Positions 1-7,461 of a DNA stretch of 23,137 nucleotides are shown here, piece after piece (within the stretch, counting starts at the first letter, position 1; each line of letters opens with the position of its first letter). The position numbers and the translations under genes are program-made. The notes under the pieces are model-generated. The model was not told the origin of the DNA. It searched no databases and was given only the letters and a program-made list of their open reading frames with translations. The DNA is taken from IMG/VR virus record IMGVR_UViG_3300043331_000106, positions 1 through 23,137 of that record; one strand, 5' to 3'. Origin of the DNA: a virus.

Positions 1-1963
1 GCACGTTCCCCGTCCCCGCCGTGGCGATCATGATCATGTCGTACGTCCCCGCAGGGACGCGGATCTCCTCGCCGACGTTCACGAGAGCCGCCACCCACCC
101 GTACGAAGTGCCGAGCGCAGAGTTCGGGATCGTCGGGATCACAACGATGTTTTTCGCGCCTGGTTCCGGCACCCCCGTAGGCGATGCGGGTTGGCTGATC
201 ACGTTGCCGATGCCGCGCGTGTCACCGCCAGCGCTCTCCTTCGCCCACACCGCGACGGCAAGGATCGGCGATTCTTGATCGAGCACAAAGCGTTGAGCGT
301 CGTTGTCGTTGGTCGCCACACCCATTGCGATCAGGCTGGGCGTGATGTTGCTCCAAGCCCCCGTAATGACGTTATAGACCGCGTTGAACCGCAACGCTTT
401 TAACACTGCGTCCGGTGTGATCGTCTGCGCTGCCCCGGCGTCTCTTGCGGCGCGGTCGTACGTTGCTAACAGCTTCTCCACACCGGTGTCGATATCCGCG
501 CCGTAGACACGCGCATTGAGCACCATGTCAGCGCCCGACGCCGTTCCGCCACCTGACACGCCATCGGCGATGTCAAAGGCGATGTTGGCACCGCCTGACT
601 TGACGCCGCACGGCACGTAGAGTTCAACGCTGTTGAACGGGTACAGCGGCAATCCGCCTAACGCCCCTCCCGGCGGCAGGTCGGCAAAGATCGCACCGCC
701 CGTCGACTCGCGATACGACAAGAGCGGCGCGGCGATGTTGTCCGCTGTGTAAATCATCTTCATGCGCCCGACCGTGTTCGGGTTCGCCGGCTGCGCCGGG
801 GTCGTGTTGTAGGTGTGCGCAAGATTGGTGGACGCCGACGACGACAGCGCCAGCGGTTGCACGGTCGGGTTGGCCGCTGCCGTGTAGTTCGAGACGATCT
901 GGATGTCGTGCTCCACCCAATCGATCACGGCACCGAGCGAGTGCGCCGCCGCCGTCGTGTTGCGTTGGCCGCGCTTGATGTTCATGAACTTCGTGCGGCC
1001 GTCTGCCGTGAGACCCTTCGCGCCGAACCAGATGCACTCGCTGTCGATCAGGAAGTAGCCGCGTTCGACGTCATCCCATCCCTGCAACAGCTCCGCACAC
1101 TCGATCTCGCCACCGTTCGCGGGCGATCCACCCGAAGCGATGGCAAGCCCGAGTGTCGTCTGTTTCCCCGGCGAGAACGGAATGCCGCACCACACTTTCG
1201 TGTTTGTGGTGTTCATGCCTGAGAGCGTGCGCGGGATCTCTACGCCGTCGAGGATGACGCGCAGATCGTCGCCATCGCTCTGCATCCGACTTGCGGAGAC
1301 TTCCGTCGCGGTGTCGAGGTTGCCGTCGGCGATATCGATCGGGTACGGCCCGCCCACAGAATCTTCGCCCGCCTCCTCGCTTCTCCACGCGATGATGATC
1401 TGCCACCTGCGGGTATAGTCCGCTGTGTTGGCCTTCGCCACGTCGCCCTCGACTTCGAACTTCGGGTACGTGATGTCCGTCCCTTTAACGACGGGATTGA
1501 GTTGCCACGTACCAGGCGAGGACGAGAACGAGCGGGCCGTGCCGGAGTTGTCCGACCGTTCTGCTGATTCCAGCAGGGGCCGGTTGGCGTAGATGTGGAC
1601 GCGCACCAGCACCGGGCGCGGCGTCTCTACCTGTTCGGCCTTGACGCCGATGTTGAACGTGTCGATGCCGTTGCTCACGGTCATCGTCACAAAGCCCTTC
1701 GTCTTGCGGAACACCCGCCGCAGCTCGTCGTAGTTGTCCTGTGACTGGTTGCGGAGTTCGACGGTCAGCACCCCGCGGGCGGACTGCGGCTGACTTCGCG
1801 GGCTGTCAGGGAAGCTGTAGTCGCCGGTGACCGGCACCTCGACGGCCTGCCGCCGGAACAGCCGCATGAAGTCGTCCTGGAACTCAAAGTACGCCTTCCA
1901 CTTGGTCGGCTGATCGAGGCTGATCCCGTCCCACGTCAGCGGCGTGAAGCTCCAGTCGGCCAT
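1..1963 (-). CDS. Dit-like/tail tip protein, 3' end outside window
   Basis: An uninterrupted minus-strand frame starts at ATG 1963 (MADWSFTPLTWDG...) and stays open to the left edge, so at least 654 residues are present and the C-terminus is missing. It directly follows the tape measure gene in transcription order, where siphophages encode the distal tail (Dit) and tail-tip proteins. The first ~130 residues look like a Dit-type tube-interacting domain (LTVELRNQSQDNYDELRRVF, then a stretch ending ...HIYANRPLLES). The rest is rich in Thr, Gly and Ala with beta-type patterns typical of tail-tip or fibre domains. Wobble positions are strongly G/C throughout, which confirms the frame. The Shine-Dalgarno is weak (GGGG about 9 nt upstream), and the ATG overlaps a TAA in another frame. 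The Dit role rests on position and general appearance, not on a recognised motif; a fused Dit/tail-fibre protein is equally possible. Confidence 0.82.
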   Translation of the reverse strand, partial: MADWSFTPLTWDGISLDQPTKWKAYFEFQDDFMRLFRRQAVEVPVTGDYSFPDSPRSQPQSARGVLTVELRNQSQDNYDELRRVFRKTKGFVTMTVSNGIDTFNIGVKAEQVETPRPVLVRVHIYANRPLLESAERSDNSGTARSFSSSPGTWQLNPVVKGTDITYPKFEVEGDVAKANTADYTRRWQIIIAWRSEEAGEDSVGGPYPIDIADGNLDTATEVSASRMQSDGDDLRVILDGVEIPRTLSGMNTTNTKVWCGIPFSPGKQTTLGLAIASGGSPANGGEIECAELLQGWDDVERGYFLIDSECIWFGAKGLTADGRTKFMNIKRGQRNTTAAAHSLGAVIDWVEHDIQIVSNYTAAANPTVQPLALSSSASTNLAHTYNTTPAQPANPNTVGRMKMIYTADNIAAPLLSYRESTGGAIFADLPPGGALGGLPLYPFNSVELYVPCGVKSGGANIAFDIADGVSGGGTASGADMVLNARVYGADIDTGVEKLLATYDRAARDAGAAQTITPDAVLKALRFNAVYNVITGAWSNITPSLIAMGVATNDNDAQRFVLDQESPILAVAVWAKESAGGDTRGIGNVISQPASPTGVPEPGAKNIVVIPTIPNSALGTSYGWVAALVNVGEEIRVPAGTYDMIMIATAGTGNV

Positions 1964-1966
1964 TAC

Positions 1967-2008
1967 TTGACGCCCCTGTTTGACATTGCCGATAGGGAGG
2001 CGGAGACT
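1967..2008 (+). promoter_or_regulatory. candidate plus-strand promoter
   Basis: Two -35-like hexamers lie just upstream of the only plus-strand gene: TTGACG (1967-1972) and TTGACA (1980-1985). Possible -10 partners are weak: GATAGG at 1991-1996 and GAGACT at 2003-2008. A promoter is expected because this gene opposes the tail operon, but the second pairing would leave almost no leader. This is a suggestion only. Confidence 0.25.
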
Positions 2009-2016
2009 GTGCGACG

Positions 2017-2241
2017 ATGGCCTGGTACGACAGCACAACCCAACGCAGCGCCGTTCGCGAATACAAGTCCCGGTCGGAGATGGACCGCGACATTGCCCAC
2101 GCCGGCGAGAAGGGGTGGCGTGTCGTCTCGGTAAACGAGATGAGCCAACGGAGCGGCTGCCTGCGTTTCCTGACGCTCGGCCTGCTCACGCTCTTCTTCA
2201 AGCCAAAGTCGCACTACCTCGTCACGTACCAGCACGACTAA
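2017..2241 (+). CDS. plus-strand accessory gene (moron-like), 74-aa membrane-associated protein
   Basis: This is the only convincing plus-strand gene. It encodes 74 residues with very G/C-rich wobble positions. The N-terminal half is polar and charged (EYKSRSEMDRDI..., then GEKGWRVVSVNE). The C-terminal half has a hydrophobic stretch (CLRFLTLGLLTLFF, about residues 48-61) followed by KPKSHYLVTYQ. I recall similar small proteins with a GWRVVSV segment and a hydrophobic helix from bacterial genomes, but know no function. Its TAA overlaps the tape-measure stop codon tail to tail. A GGAG lies 11 nt before the ATG, which is a weak ribosome site. Opposite orientation inside a tail operon is typical of a moron, an independently transcribed cargo gene. 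The function is unknown. Confidence 0.75.
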   Translation: MAWYDSTTQRSAVREYKSRSEMDRDIAHAGEKGWRVVSVNEMSQRSGCLRFLTLGLLTLFFKPKSHYLVTYQHD

Positions 2242-4055
2242 GCCCCCCTCCTGAAGTAGCGATCCAACTCCCGCGGGAAGTCCGCGGGCTCGTAGACGTT
2301 GGGGAGCACGATCGTCATGTTCTGCACCGACATGCCGCCGCTTGAGTAGTTGCGGTTCTCCTGGGCCGTCAGCACTCGCTCCCCTGGGTGGAGGATTGCC
2401 GGCATCGTGCGCGGCACGTAGGCAATACCGTGCTGGAACCCCGGCACTCCCGGCACATCGAACCCCGGCGAGAAGTCCAGGCTGGGCTTCGGGATGTCTT
2501 TGATGGTGCGGATCAACTCCTTGATCTTGTCGATGATCTTCTGCACCGGGTCGACGACCTTGCCGCGCACCTCGTCCCACACCCTGCCAGCCATATCGCG
2601 GAACTCGTTGAACGCGGTTTCAGCGATCGACTTGATCACGCCCCATGCGAGCGCCAGCGCGTCGCGCAGGAACCCCACCTTGAGCAGAATGTCATCGACG
2701 ATGCCCTGCCAGATGTCGTTGGCGAGTTGCTTCACGCCTTCCCATGCCGCGCTCCAATCCCCACGGATCAGTGCCGTGACGATGTTGATGATGTCCCGCA
2801 CGATGTTGATCGCCGTCTCGATCTGGTTCTTGATGATGTTGAAGTAGAACGTCGCAATCAGCACGAGCGCGGCGAAGTTGTCATTGAGGTACGCCTTGAT
2901 CGACTCCCATATCTCGATCGTCTTTGCCTTGATCTCGTCCCACTTGTCAGCCAACAAACCGATGCCGATGATCAGCGCCACGATCAGCGCCGGGATGCCG
3001 ATGATCGCCACGGCGACGAGCCCGAACGCGATGGCTACGGCAATAAGCAGCGGCCTGTGATCGGCGATGTACTGCGCCAGCCGAACGAGATGCGGGCCGA
3101 GTTCCTGCACGATCTTGAGCCAGCCTTGCAGCGCATCCAGCAGAATCCCGCCGATGACTTCACCGGCTCCGCGGGCGCCTTGCAGGAACGCCATGATCCC
3201 GTCGCGGTTCTCCGCCAACCACAGCGCCACGGCCTGGAGCGGCCCCGGTAACTCGTTAAAGAATGCGATCGCCCGCGCCGAATCCCCCGACAAGAACGCC
3301 TGGATCGCCCCGATGAAGTTGCTCAGGTGCGTCGTTGCTGACTCCATTGCGGGCACTACATGCGTCAACAGCACACCCGCAAGCGCCGTCGCCAGCGGCA
3401 GGAAGATCGCCCCGATCGACTCCTTGATCTCCCCCATCGCGATGTTGAACCGCTGCCACTTTCCGGTCGCGGTGTCCGCGAACACGGCTGCCTGCCCGCC
3501 AAACTTCTGCTGCACGGCGGCGAAGAGTTCCGTATCACTCGCGCCCTCGCGCACCTGGATGCCGTAGCGCGAAAGCACCGAGACGTTATCTGCGGTGACT
3601 TTCCCCAACAGCTTCGAGGCAGTCTCCAGGTCGATGTTCGCGCCACGCGAGAGGTCCATCGCCAGCGCAAAGCGCCGCTGCGCCTCTGCCGTCGAGCCTG
3701 TCTGCGCCGTCAGTAATGCCAGTGAGTTCCGCGCCTGGTCGTCGGAGAAGGCGAGCTGCATCGCCGACTTCACCGTGTTGTCGAACACAGCGCCGAGGTC
3801 GCGGTGCGCCTCGCCGGTGTTCCTCACCGCCTGTTCGAGCTTCGCCTGACTCGCCGCGTCCTCAGCCGCCGCCTTCGTGAATTTCACGAGCGCAAATGTC
3901 GCCGCGCCGATACCGCCCGCAGCCAGTAAGCCGCCCGACTTCAGCGCCGTGCCGATCGAGCCGCCGACGTTGTTGGCGACACCCTTGATCTTGTTCAGGA
4001 CAGCTGAAGCCTCGTCACGGGCACGGACGACCAATTCCACCGAGGCGCTGTTCAT
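2238..4055 (-). CDS. tail tape measure protein
   Basis: This 605-aa protein sets tail length by threading the tail tube during assembly. It follows the frameshifted chaperone pair and precedes the tail-tip gene, the diagnostic position. The N-terminus is helical and Ala-rich (MNSASVELVVRARDEASAVL). A long hydrophobic segment lies at about residues 335-369, followed by amphipathic helices (DEIKAKTIEIWESIKAYL...). The C-terminus has a Gly/Pro region with HPGERVLTAQEN, a motif I recognise from the C-termini of many tape measure proteins. At roughly 1.5 angstrom per residue, its length predicts a short tail of around 90 nm. ATG 4055 overlaps the previous stop (ATGA), so translation is coupled to the GT frame. 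Confidence 0.92.
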   Translation of the reverse strand: MNSASVELVVRARDEASAVLNKIKGVANNVGGSIGTALKSGGLLAAGGIGAATFALVKFTKAAAEDAASQAKLEQAVRNTGEAHRDLGAVFDNTVKSAMQLAFSDDQARNSLALLTAQTGSTAEAQRRFALAMDLSRGANIDLETASKLLGKVTADNVSVLSRYGIQVREGASDTELFAAVQQKFGGQAAVFADTATGKWQRFNIAMGEIKESIGAIFLPLATALAGVLLTHVVPAMESATTHLSNFIGAIQAFLSGDSARAIAFFNELPGPLQAVALWLAENRDGIMAFLQGARGAGEVIGGILLDALQGWLKIVQELGPHLVRLAQYIADHRPLLIAVAIAFGLVAVAIIGIPALIVALIIGIGLLADKWDEIKAKTIEIWESIKAYLNDNFAALVLIATFYFNIIKNQIETAINIVRDIINIVTALIRGDWSAAWEGVKQLANDIWQGIVDDILLKVGFLRDALALAWGVIKSIAETAFNEFRDMAGRVWDEVRGKVVDPVQKIIDKIKELIRTIKDIPKPSLDFSPGFDVPGVPGFQHGIAYVPRTMPAILHPGERVLTAQENRNYSSGGMSVQNMTIVLPNVYEPADFPRELDRYFRRGA

Positions 4056-4617
4056 TTCTTACGCCTTGCCTCTCGCTCTGCTGCCCGCTGCGCGTTGGCT
4101 TCTGCTTCCATGACGAGCAGATAGTCCTCGACGACGGATGCCGGCGTGTCCTGCAACTCCAGCCACGTCACCCCCATGCGGTCGCATAGCAGCACGTCGA
4201 TCAGTTCGACAGGCCAACGGCCTCGGCCCGGTCCGAAGTGGGCTGCGAGCCGTTGGCGGATGCTTTTACGTCCGCCGCGCTCCTGACGGAGAACGCGATG
4301 ATCTCTGAGAACAGCCAGATAGCCGACTCTTCGTCCAGATCCTCGACGCCCTGTTCCGGTGGGATGTCGTACGACCATGCCGTGACGCCGTGCCGCAGCA
4401 CGGTCATGCGGTCGTACTTGTTTTCTGGCGCGTCGGCGTCGACCGTGCCATCAGTCTGAGGAAGCGTCACACCTTCGAGCTTCCGCATCATCGCGAGCGC
4501 GGCGTCACGCTTGGCGTCGATCGCCTGCATGAGTTGGTGATGCGAGAGCTTGCGGATCGTGATGCTGCCCGTCTCATCAGGGACGGTAAGCGTCTTCGTG
4601 ATCTTCGAGGTGAGCAC
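4052..4617 (-). CDS. tail assembly chaperone GT fusion by -1 frameshift
   Basis: An open frame in the -1 register relative to the upstream chaperone runs to a stop at 4052. It encodes ELIDVLLCDRMGVTWLELQD... and ends in a charged helix (EANAQRAAEREARRKK). It lacks its own credible start and Shine-Dalgarno, as expected for the T part of a lambda-type G/GT pair. The most likely slip is at GTA AAA GCA: a run of four A (4264-4267) lets the Lys tRNA re-pair one base back, joining G residue 118 to KSIRQRLAAHFGP. The product would act with G as the tape-measure chaperone. The coordinates cover the whole fusion; the exact slip site is inferred. Confidence 0.68.
4201..4617 (-). CDS. tail assembly chaperone (G-like)
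   Basis: A 138-aa protein is encoded immediately before the tape measure, the position of lambda gpG-type chaperones that hold the tape measure during tail assembly. The sequence starts MLTSKITKTLTVPDETGS and has an acidic central part (PPEQGVEDLDEESAIWLFSEII). The start is GTG 4617 behind GGAGG with 5 nt spacing, just downstream of a strong terminator, so this gene may be first in a separate transcript or be read by read-through. The downstream part of the gene overlaps a -1 frame that continues past its stop. The family is assigned from position and the overlap arrangement rather than from motifs. Confidence 0.75.
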   Translation of the reverse strand: MLTSKITKTLTVPDETGSITIRKLSHHQLMQAIDAKRDAALAMMRKLEGVTLPQTDGTVDADAPENKYDRMTVLRHGVTAWSYDIPPEQGVEDLDEESAIWLFSEIIAFSVRSAADVKASANGSQPTSDRAEAVGLSN

Positions 4618-4632
4618 TGTTTCCTCCGAAAC

Positions 4633-4668
4633 AAAAAGCGAGCCGCACGGGATACACCGTGGGCTCGC
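4633..4668 (-). terminator. Rho-independent terminator in the tail operon
   Basis: On the minus-strand transcript a GCGAGCC/GGCTCGC stem of 7 bp and an inner CACGG/CCGTG stem of 5 bp, separated by a one-base bulge, enclose a 6-nt loop and are followed at once by TTTTT (4637-4633). This is the strongest classical terminator in the window. It lies between the second Com-like gene and the tail chaperone, so expression of the tape-measure group must involve read-through, antitermination or a promoter I could not see. Confidence 0.85.
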
Positions 4669-4688
4669 TCGGAGGCGTGCTCTTGTAT

Positions 4689-4871
4689 CTATCCTATTCG
4701 CTGCTTCGCGTGCCTGTCAATCATCTGCACCGGCAACGCATGGCCGTTCTCAACGTGAAACGTGATCACCGGCCGCTCGCAGAACCGCCGGAAGCAGCGC
4801 ACCTGGACGATGCTTCCCTCGGACGCTCGCCCAATGGCCTTACGGCAGAGCGGACACACCAGCAGGATCAC
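4689..4871 (-). CDS. small Com-like zinc-ribbon protein (second copy)
   Basis: A 60-aa protein with two Cys pairs: C6-PL-C9 and C26-FRRF-C31, in the setting LLVCPLCRKAIG...VQVRCFRRFCERPV. The pattern of a CxxC knuckle near the N-terminus, a Gly-containing turn and a second Cys pair in a beta strand recalls Com-type zinc-binding proteins such as Com of phage Mu. It has only weak identity to the other Com-like protein at 10136-10276. The second pair is CxxxxC, not CxxC, so classification is tentative. ATG 4871 overlaps the tail tube stop (ATGA), giving translational coupling. A strong terminator follows its stop. A role in RNA or DNA binding is inferred. Confidence 0.7.
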   Translation of the reverse strand: MILLVCPLCRKAIGRASEGSIVQVRCFRRFCERPVITFHVENGHALPVQMIDRHAKQRIG

Positions 4872-5881
4872 GTCAGCGTCGTCATGGCGTTGACCGCCTT
4901 TGCCTTCAGTCCGAGGGCGTTCGCCGCGTCGTACGATCCGACGAGCCGCAGCGTGACCGTGCCGTTGCCGTCGCGGTCGCCGTCCACATCGAACCCGCCC
5001 TGCTCGTACTCGAACGCGCCGTCGATCTCGATCTCGTAGTTGGACGCGCCCAGCGTGGCGCCCACGGCCTCGAGCCGGATGTAGCGCAACGCGCCGGGAT
5101 TGTCGTCGGCCTTCTGCTGTTCGGCGAGCATGTCCGCTGTGTACTCGGCGACAATCTCCAGGCTGTAGTCAGCATCCTTGAGCCCGTGCCCGCAAAACGA
5201 CAGGTCGGCCCGCCCGTCCAGGTAGAACTTCGCCTGAAACGGCGTCGTGTACGTGAGCCGGAACGAGACGATCGTGCAGGTCTTCTGCGTCGTGCCGAGC
5301 GTCCCGAACGTGTCGTTGATGTAGAGCTTGAACAGCGAGGACGGCACGTAGTTGACGGTCGGCACGGCGATCGCCCCGGTGATGGCCGTCGCCAACTCCA
5401 CCGGACGCCCCACCAGGTCGGCCGTGATCTTCGCGTTCTCGCCGATGTTCGCGCTGATCTCCCAGCTTTCGGCGAAGAGGTAGGCGATCCGCTCGTCCCA
5501 GTTGGTCGTGCCGTCAGACTTCCGGTAGCCGAGCGTGAACGTGTTCAGCGTTGGCGCCGTGACGGACGGCGTGAACTGCCACGTCCTGTCCGCGCCGGCG
5601 CCCGTCGGCGTCGTCAGCGCCGCGAGCCCCATGTTCCAGACGTACAACGGCTGCTCGAAGGTCAGGTCACCCTCAAACCTGACACGCGACGATCGCTGGG
5701 CGATGGTGCCGCGCTGCGAACGCGGGAACATGACACCGCTCTGCGTCCGCGACCAGAACTTCGGCTCTTCCGGCGTGACGTTGGTCTGCCCTACCCAGCG
5801 GGTTGTCTGCGGTACGGCCGTGCCCGGCGTTGTCTCGCGCCCCAGCTGGGCGATTTCAAGTACCCGGAGATCAGACGGCAT
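4868..5881 (-). CDS. major tail (tube) protein
   Basis: A 337-aa, Thr- and beta-rich protein between the tail completion genes and the chaperones, the position of the tail tube subunit. The N-terminus (LRVLEIAQLGRETTPGTAVP) is characteristic of tube proteins that begin with a statement of gene-input style GRE.TPGT. The C-terminus has IEIDGAFEYEQGGFDVDGDRDGNGTVTLRLVGSYD, which resembles a calcium-type acidic turn at DVDGDRDGNG, but this is a visual impression. The start is ATG 5881, with AAGGGGG 8 nt upstream in the end of the previous gene. It should polymerise into the tail tube around the tape measure. Confidence 0.82.
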   Translation of the reverse strand: MPSDLRVLEIAQLGRETTPGTAVPQTTRWVGQTNVTPEEPKFWSRTQSGVMFPRSQRGTIAQRSSRVRFEGDLTFEQPLYVWNMGLAALTTPTGAGADRTWQFTPSVTAPTLNTFTLGYRKSDGTTNWDERIAYLFAESWEISANIGENAKITADLVGRPVELATAITGAIAVPTVNYVPSSLFKLYINDTFGTLGTTQKTCTIVSFRLTYTTPFQAKFYLDGRADLSFCGHGLKDADYSLEIVAEYTADMLAEQQKADDNPGALRYIRLEAVGATLGASNYEIEIDGAFEYEQGGFDVDGDRDGNGTVTLRLVGSYDAANALGLKAKAVNAMTTLT

Positions 5882-5884
5882 GGC

Positions 5885-6064
5885 TTAGTCCCCCTTCTTC
5901 TTGGTGGCTTCCTCGAAGATCGCCACGCCTTCGCCGTGCTTCGCGTTGTCGCGCACGGCCTTCTTCTGATCGGCGGTCAACTGCTCCCAGTCGTCGTCGT
6001 CGAGGTCACGCGCCGGGATGCCTGGGAGGTACGATCCGTCACCGATGTACTTGTACTTCGCCAT
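5885..6064 (-). CDS. small charged protein upstream of tail tube
   Basis: A 59-aa frame from ATG 6064 to TAA 5885, preceded by AGGAGG with 5 nt spacing, an excellent ribosome site. It begins MAKYKYIGDGSYLPGIPARD, followed by an acidic patch DLDDDDW and a helix (EQLTADQKKAVRDNAKHG), and ends in KKKGD. Small head or tail proteins of this look (KYKYIG...GIPARDL) are common near capsid and connector genes of siphophages, with no assigned role. It fills the gap between the tail terminator-like gene and the tail tube with 3 nt between stop and next ATG. Function unknown. Confidence 0.85.
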   Translation of the reverse strand: MAKYKYIGDGSYLPGIPARDLDDDDWEQLTADQKKAVRDNAKHGEGVAIFEEATKKKGD

Positions 6065-6073
6065 GTCAGCCTC

Positions 6074-6517
6074 CTACGCCTGGGCGTTGATCGGGTCTTT
6101 GAGCTTCACCACGAGCAGCCCCATGACGCCGCGCTTTGTCGTATCGTCAAACGTCGCCTTCTCTTCCCAGTTCGGCCCCTCGACGACGCTGTATCCTCCG
6201 CCCAGTCCCAACGTGATCCTTGTGTCGAACGCCGTGATCGCCGCTTCCTCGAATGCATCGATAATCGCGTCGGCCCGGTCGAGGTCGGCGTCGTTCACCA
6301 TGAATCGCAGACGGATGTCGTACAGCTTCTCCCTGCTGCCACCTGGCGGGCGGACCGTCCTGCGCGGCACGTCGTAGATTTGGAAGCATGGAAAGTCCAC
6401 CGGGTTGGCGTGCTGCGACTCGTAGACTCGCCGCACCGAAGCCTTGATCGGCGTCGTAATCGTCACGTCGGCGAGGATTCCCGCGATCGCTGTGCGGGCG
6501 GTCAGCCAGTCGGTCAT
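6074..6517 (-). CDS. tail completion/terminator-like protein
   Basis: A 147-aa protein starting MTDWLTARTAIAGILADVTI and containing IYDVPRRTVRPPGGSREKLYDIRLRFMV, with an alpha/beta pattern (helix, strands, then DADLDRADAIIDAFEEAAITAF). This matches the shape of tail terminator or minor tail proteins that cap the tube and are encoded between the gp10-like protein and the tube protein. ATG 6517 overlaps the previous stop (ATGA). The assignment rests on position and fold-like pattern; no catalytic motif is expected. Confidence 0.7.
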   Translation of the reverse strand: MTDWLTARTAIAGILADVTITTPIKASVRRVYESQHANPVDFPCFQIYDVPRRTVRPPGGSREKLYDIRLRFMVNDADLDRADAIIDAFEEAAITAFDTRITLGLGGGYSVVEGPNWEEKATFDDTTKRGVMGLLVVKLKDPINAQA

Positions 6518-6852
6518 TTGCCCTCAGCAATCCGCAACGCTGCCTTCCTGAGCACCCGCGGCGCCATGCTCTTCACGATCCCGATGTTCTTGCGCTGCCA
6601 ACTCGTGCCCTTCGTGCGCGGCCATCGCCGCGTCGATTCAACGAGCAGTTCCAATTCCGACCGCTGCTCCTGCGTGACGACGTTACGCTCCACGCCAAGC
6701 CCCTTGCCACCGCTCCCCCGCTGCCCTCTGCGGTTCATGCGTTCGCCGACCTTGCGGATCACTTCCTCCTGCAACGCACGCCGGTTGCGGTTGATCAGGT
6801 TGCTACTGAACAGCGGCCCCTTGAGCGTCACGGTGACATCGAGTGTGCTCAT
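6514..6852 (-). CDS. HK97 gp10-like head-tail joining/tail protein
   Basis: A 112-aa basic protein starting at ATG 6852 (MSTLDVTVTLKGPLFSS), which overlaps the stop of the connector gene by ATGA. It is rich in Arg and Lys, with INRNRRALQEEVIRKVGERM and a C-terminal helix (MAPRVLRKAALRIAEGK). Proteins of this size and charge at this position are usually HK97 gp10-like tail components that bind at the head-tail interface. A longer in-frame reading upstream exists but overlaps the connector and looks non-coding. Family call by position, charge and pattern. Confidence 0.7.
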   Translation of the reverse strand: MSTLDVTVTLKGPLFSSNLINRNRRALQEEVIRKVGERMNRRGQRGSGGKGLGVERNVVTQEQRSELELLVESTRRWPRTKGTSWQRKNIGIVKSMAPRVLRKAALRIAEGK

Positions 6853-7457
6853 ACCAGCAGCGGCTTTCTGCTGTACGCCTGCGCCAGCCGCTCGACGATC
6901 TGCCGCGCTTGCATACTCGAACCGAACACCTGCCCGAGTTCGGTGACCTGGCTCTGCGCCCGCGGGGTTTCCAATCGCAGGATCGCCGTGAGATGGCACG
7001 TCGCCCGCTCGATCGCCTTTGGCACCGCCGGCCAGCCCCACTGTCCCGTGATCCGGACCAGCCGCCCGCGCACCCACGGCTCGCGCACCGACCACGTAGG
7101 GATGTAGATGCGCGTATAGGGCCGCGGCTCCGGCCCCTTTGTCGCGTTCAACGGCCAGAGTTCGTAGTTCCCGATCGTGATCGTGACGCTGGGTGTGCCG
7201 CTGTCGCTGTCGTCCACCTGGACGAGTGTTGGCGATGCCGCGAGGTCGTCGATCGCCAGATAATCCAGCCCTGCTACCGGACGGAAGTCCCGCGCCACGG
7301 CGACGGCGTCAAGGGTGAAATGACGGCCCAACTCCAGATCGAGAAACCGCGACACGGCATTGAGATCGTCAGCGATCTCGTTCTCCTCGCCCGCGTCGGA
7401 CTTGTCGATGACCGTCCGATACGTCGGCACCGTCGCGTAGCTGTCCCCGATCGCCAT
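6849..7457 (-). CDS. head-tail connector (gp6/Gp15-like) protein
   Basis: A 202-aa protein with an N-terminal segment (SYATVPTYRTVIDKSDAGEENEI) that leads into a helix carrying DDLNAVSRFLDLELGRHF, followed by a beta-domain (TPSVTITIGNYELWPLNA) and a C-terminal helical part with PKAIERATCHLTAILRLE. The pattern of an N-terminal helical bundle, a beta insertion around W/G residues (ITGQWGWPAVPKAIE) and a helix is typical of phage head-tail connector adaptors that bind under the portal. The motif GxWGWxxVPxxIExAxxxL is one I recognise from such proteins. It lies between the small head proteins and the gp10-like gene. ATG 7457 has a moderate AAGG site 9 nt upstream. Confidence 0.85.
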   Translation of the reverse strand: MAIGDSYATVPTYRTVIDKSDAGEENEIADDLNAVSRFLDLELGRHFTLDAVAVARDFRPVAGLDYLAIDDLAASPTLVQVDDSDSGTPSVTITIGNYELWPLNATKGPEPRPYTRIYIPTWSVREPWVRGRLVRITGQWGWPAVPKAIERATCHLTAILRLETPRAQSQVTELGQVFGSSMQARQIVERLAQAYSRKPLLV

Positions 7458-7461
7458 GCAT

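Noticed and set aside
624-1406. Two minus-strand frames (137 and 111 codons)
   Set aside because: Shadows within the long tail protein that runs off the left edge; Arg/His-rich composition.
1963-2580. 205-codon minus-strand frame across the tape measure end
   Set aside because: Out-of-frame shadow of the tape measure that also crosses the plus-strand gene; Arg/Gly-rich and without a ribosome site.
2388-3251. 287-codon plus-strand frame
   Set aside because: Antisense to the tape measure; rich in Asp, Arg and His from reversed hydrophobic codons.
5186-6946. 586-codon plus-strand reading frame
   Set aside because: Lies antisense to the tail tube, small 59-aa, tail completion and gp10-like genes. 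Its translation is Arg-rich and low in hydrophobics, as antisense of GC-rich genes usually is.
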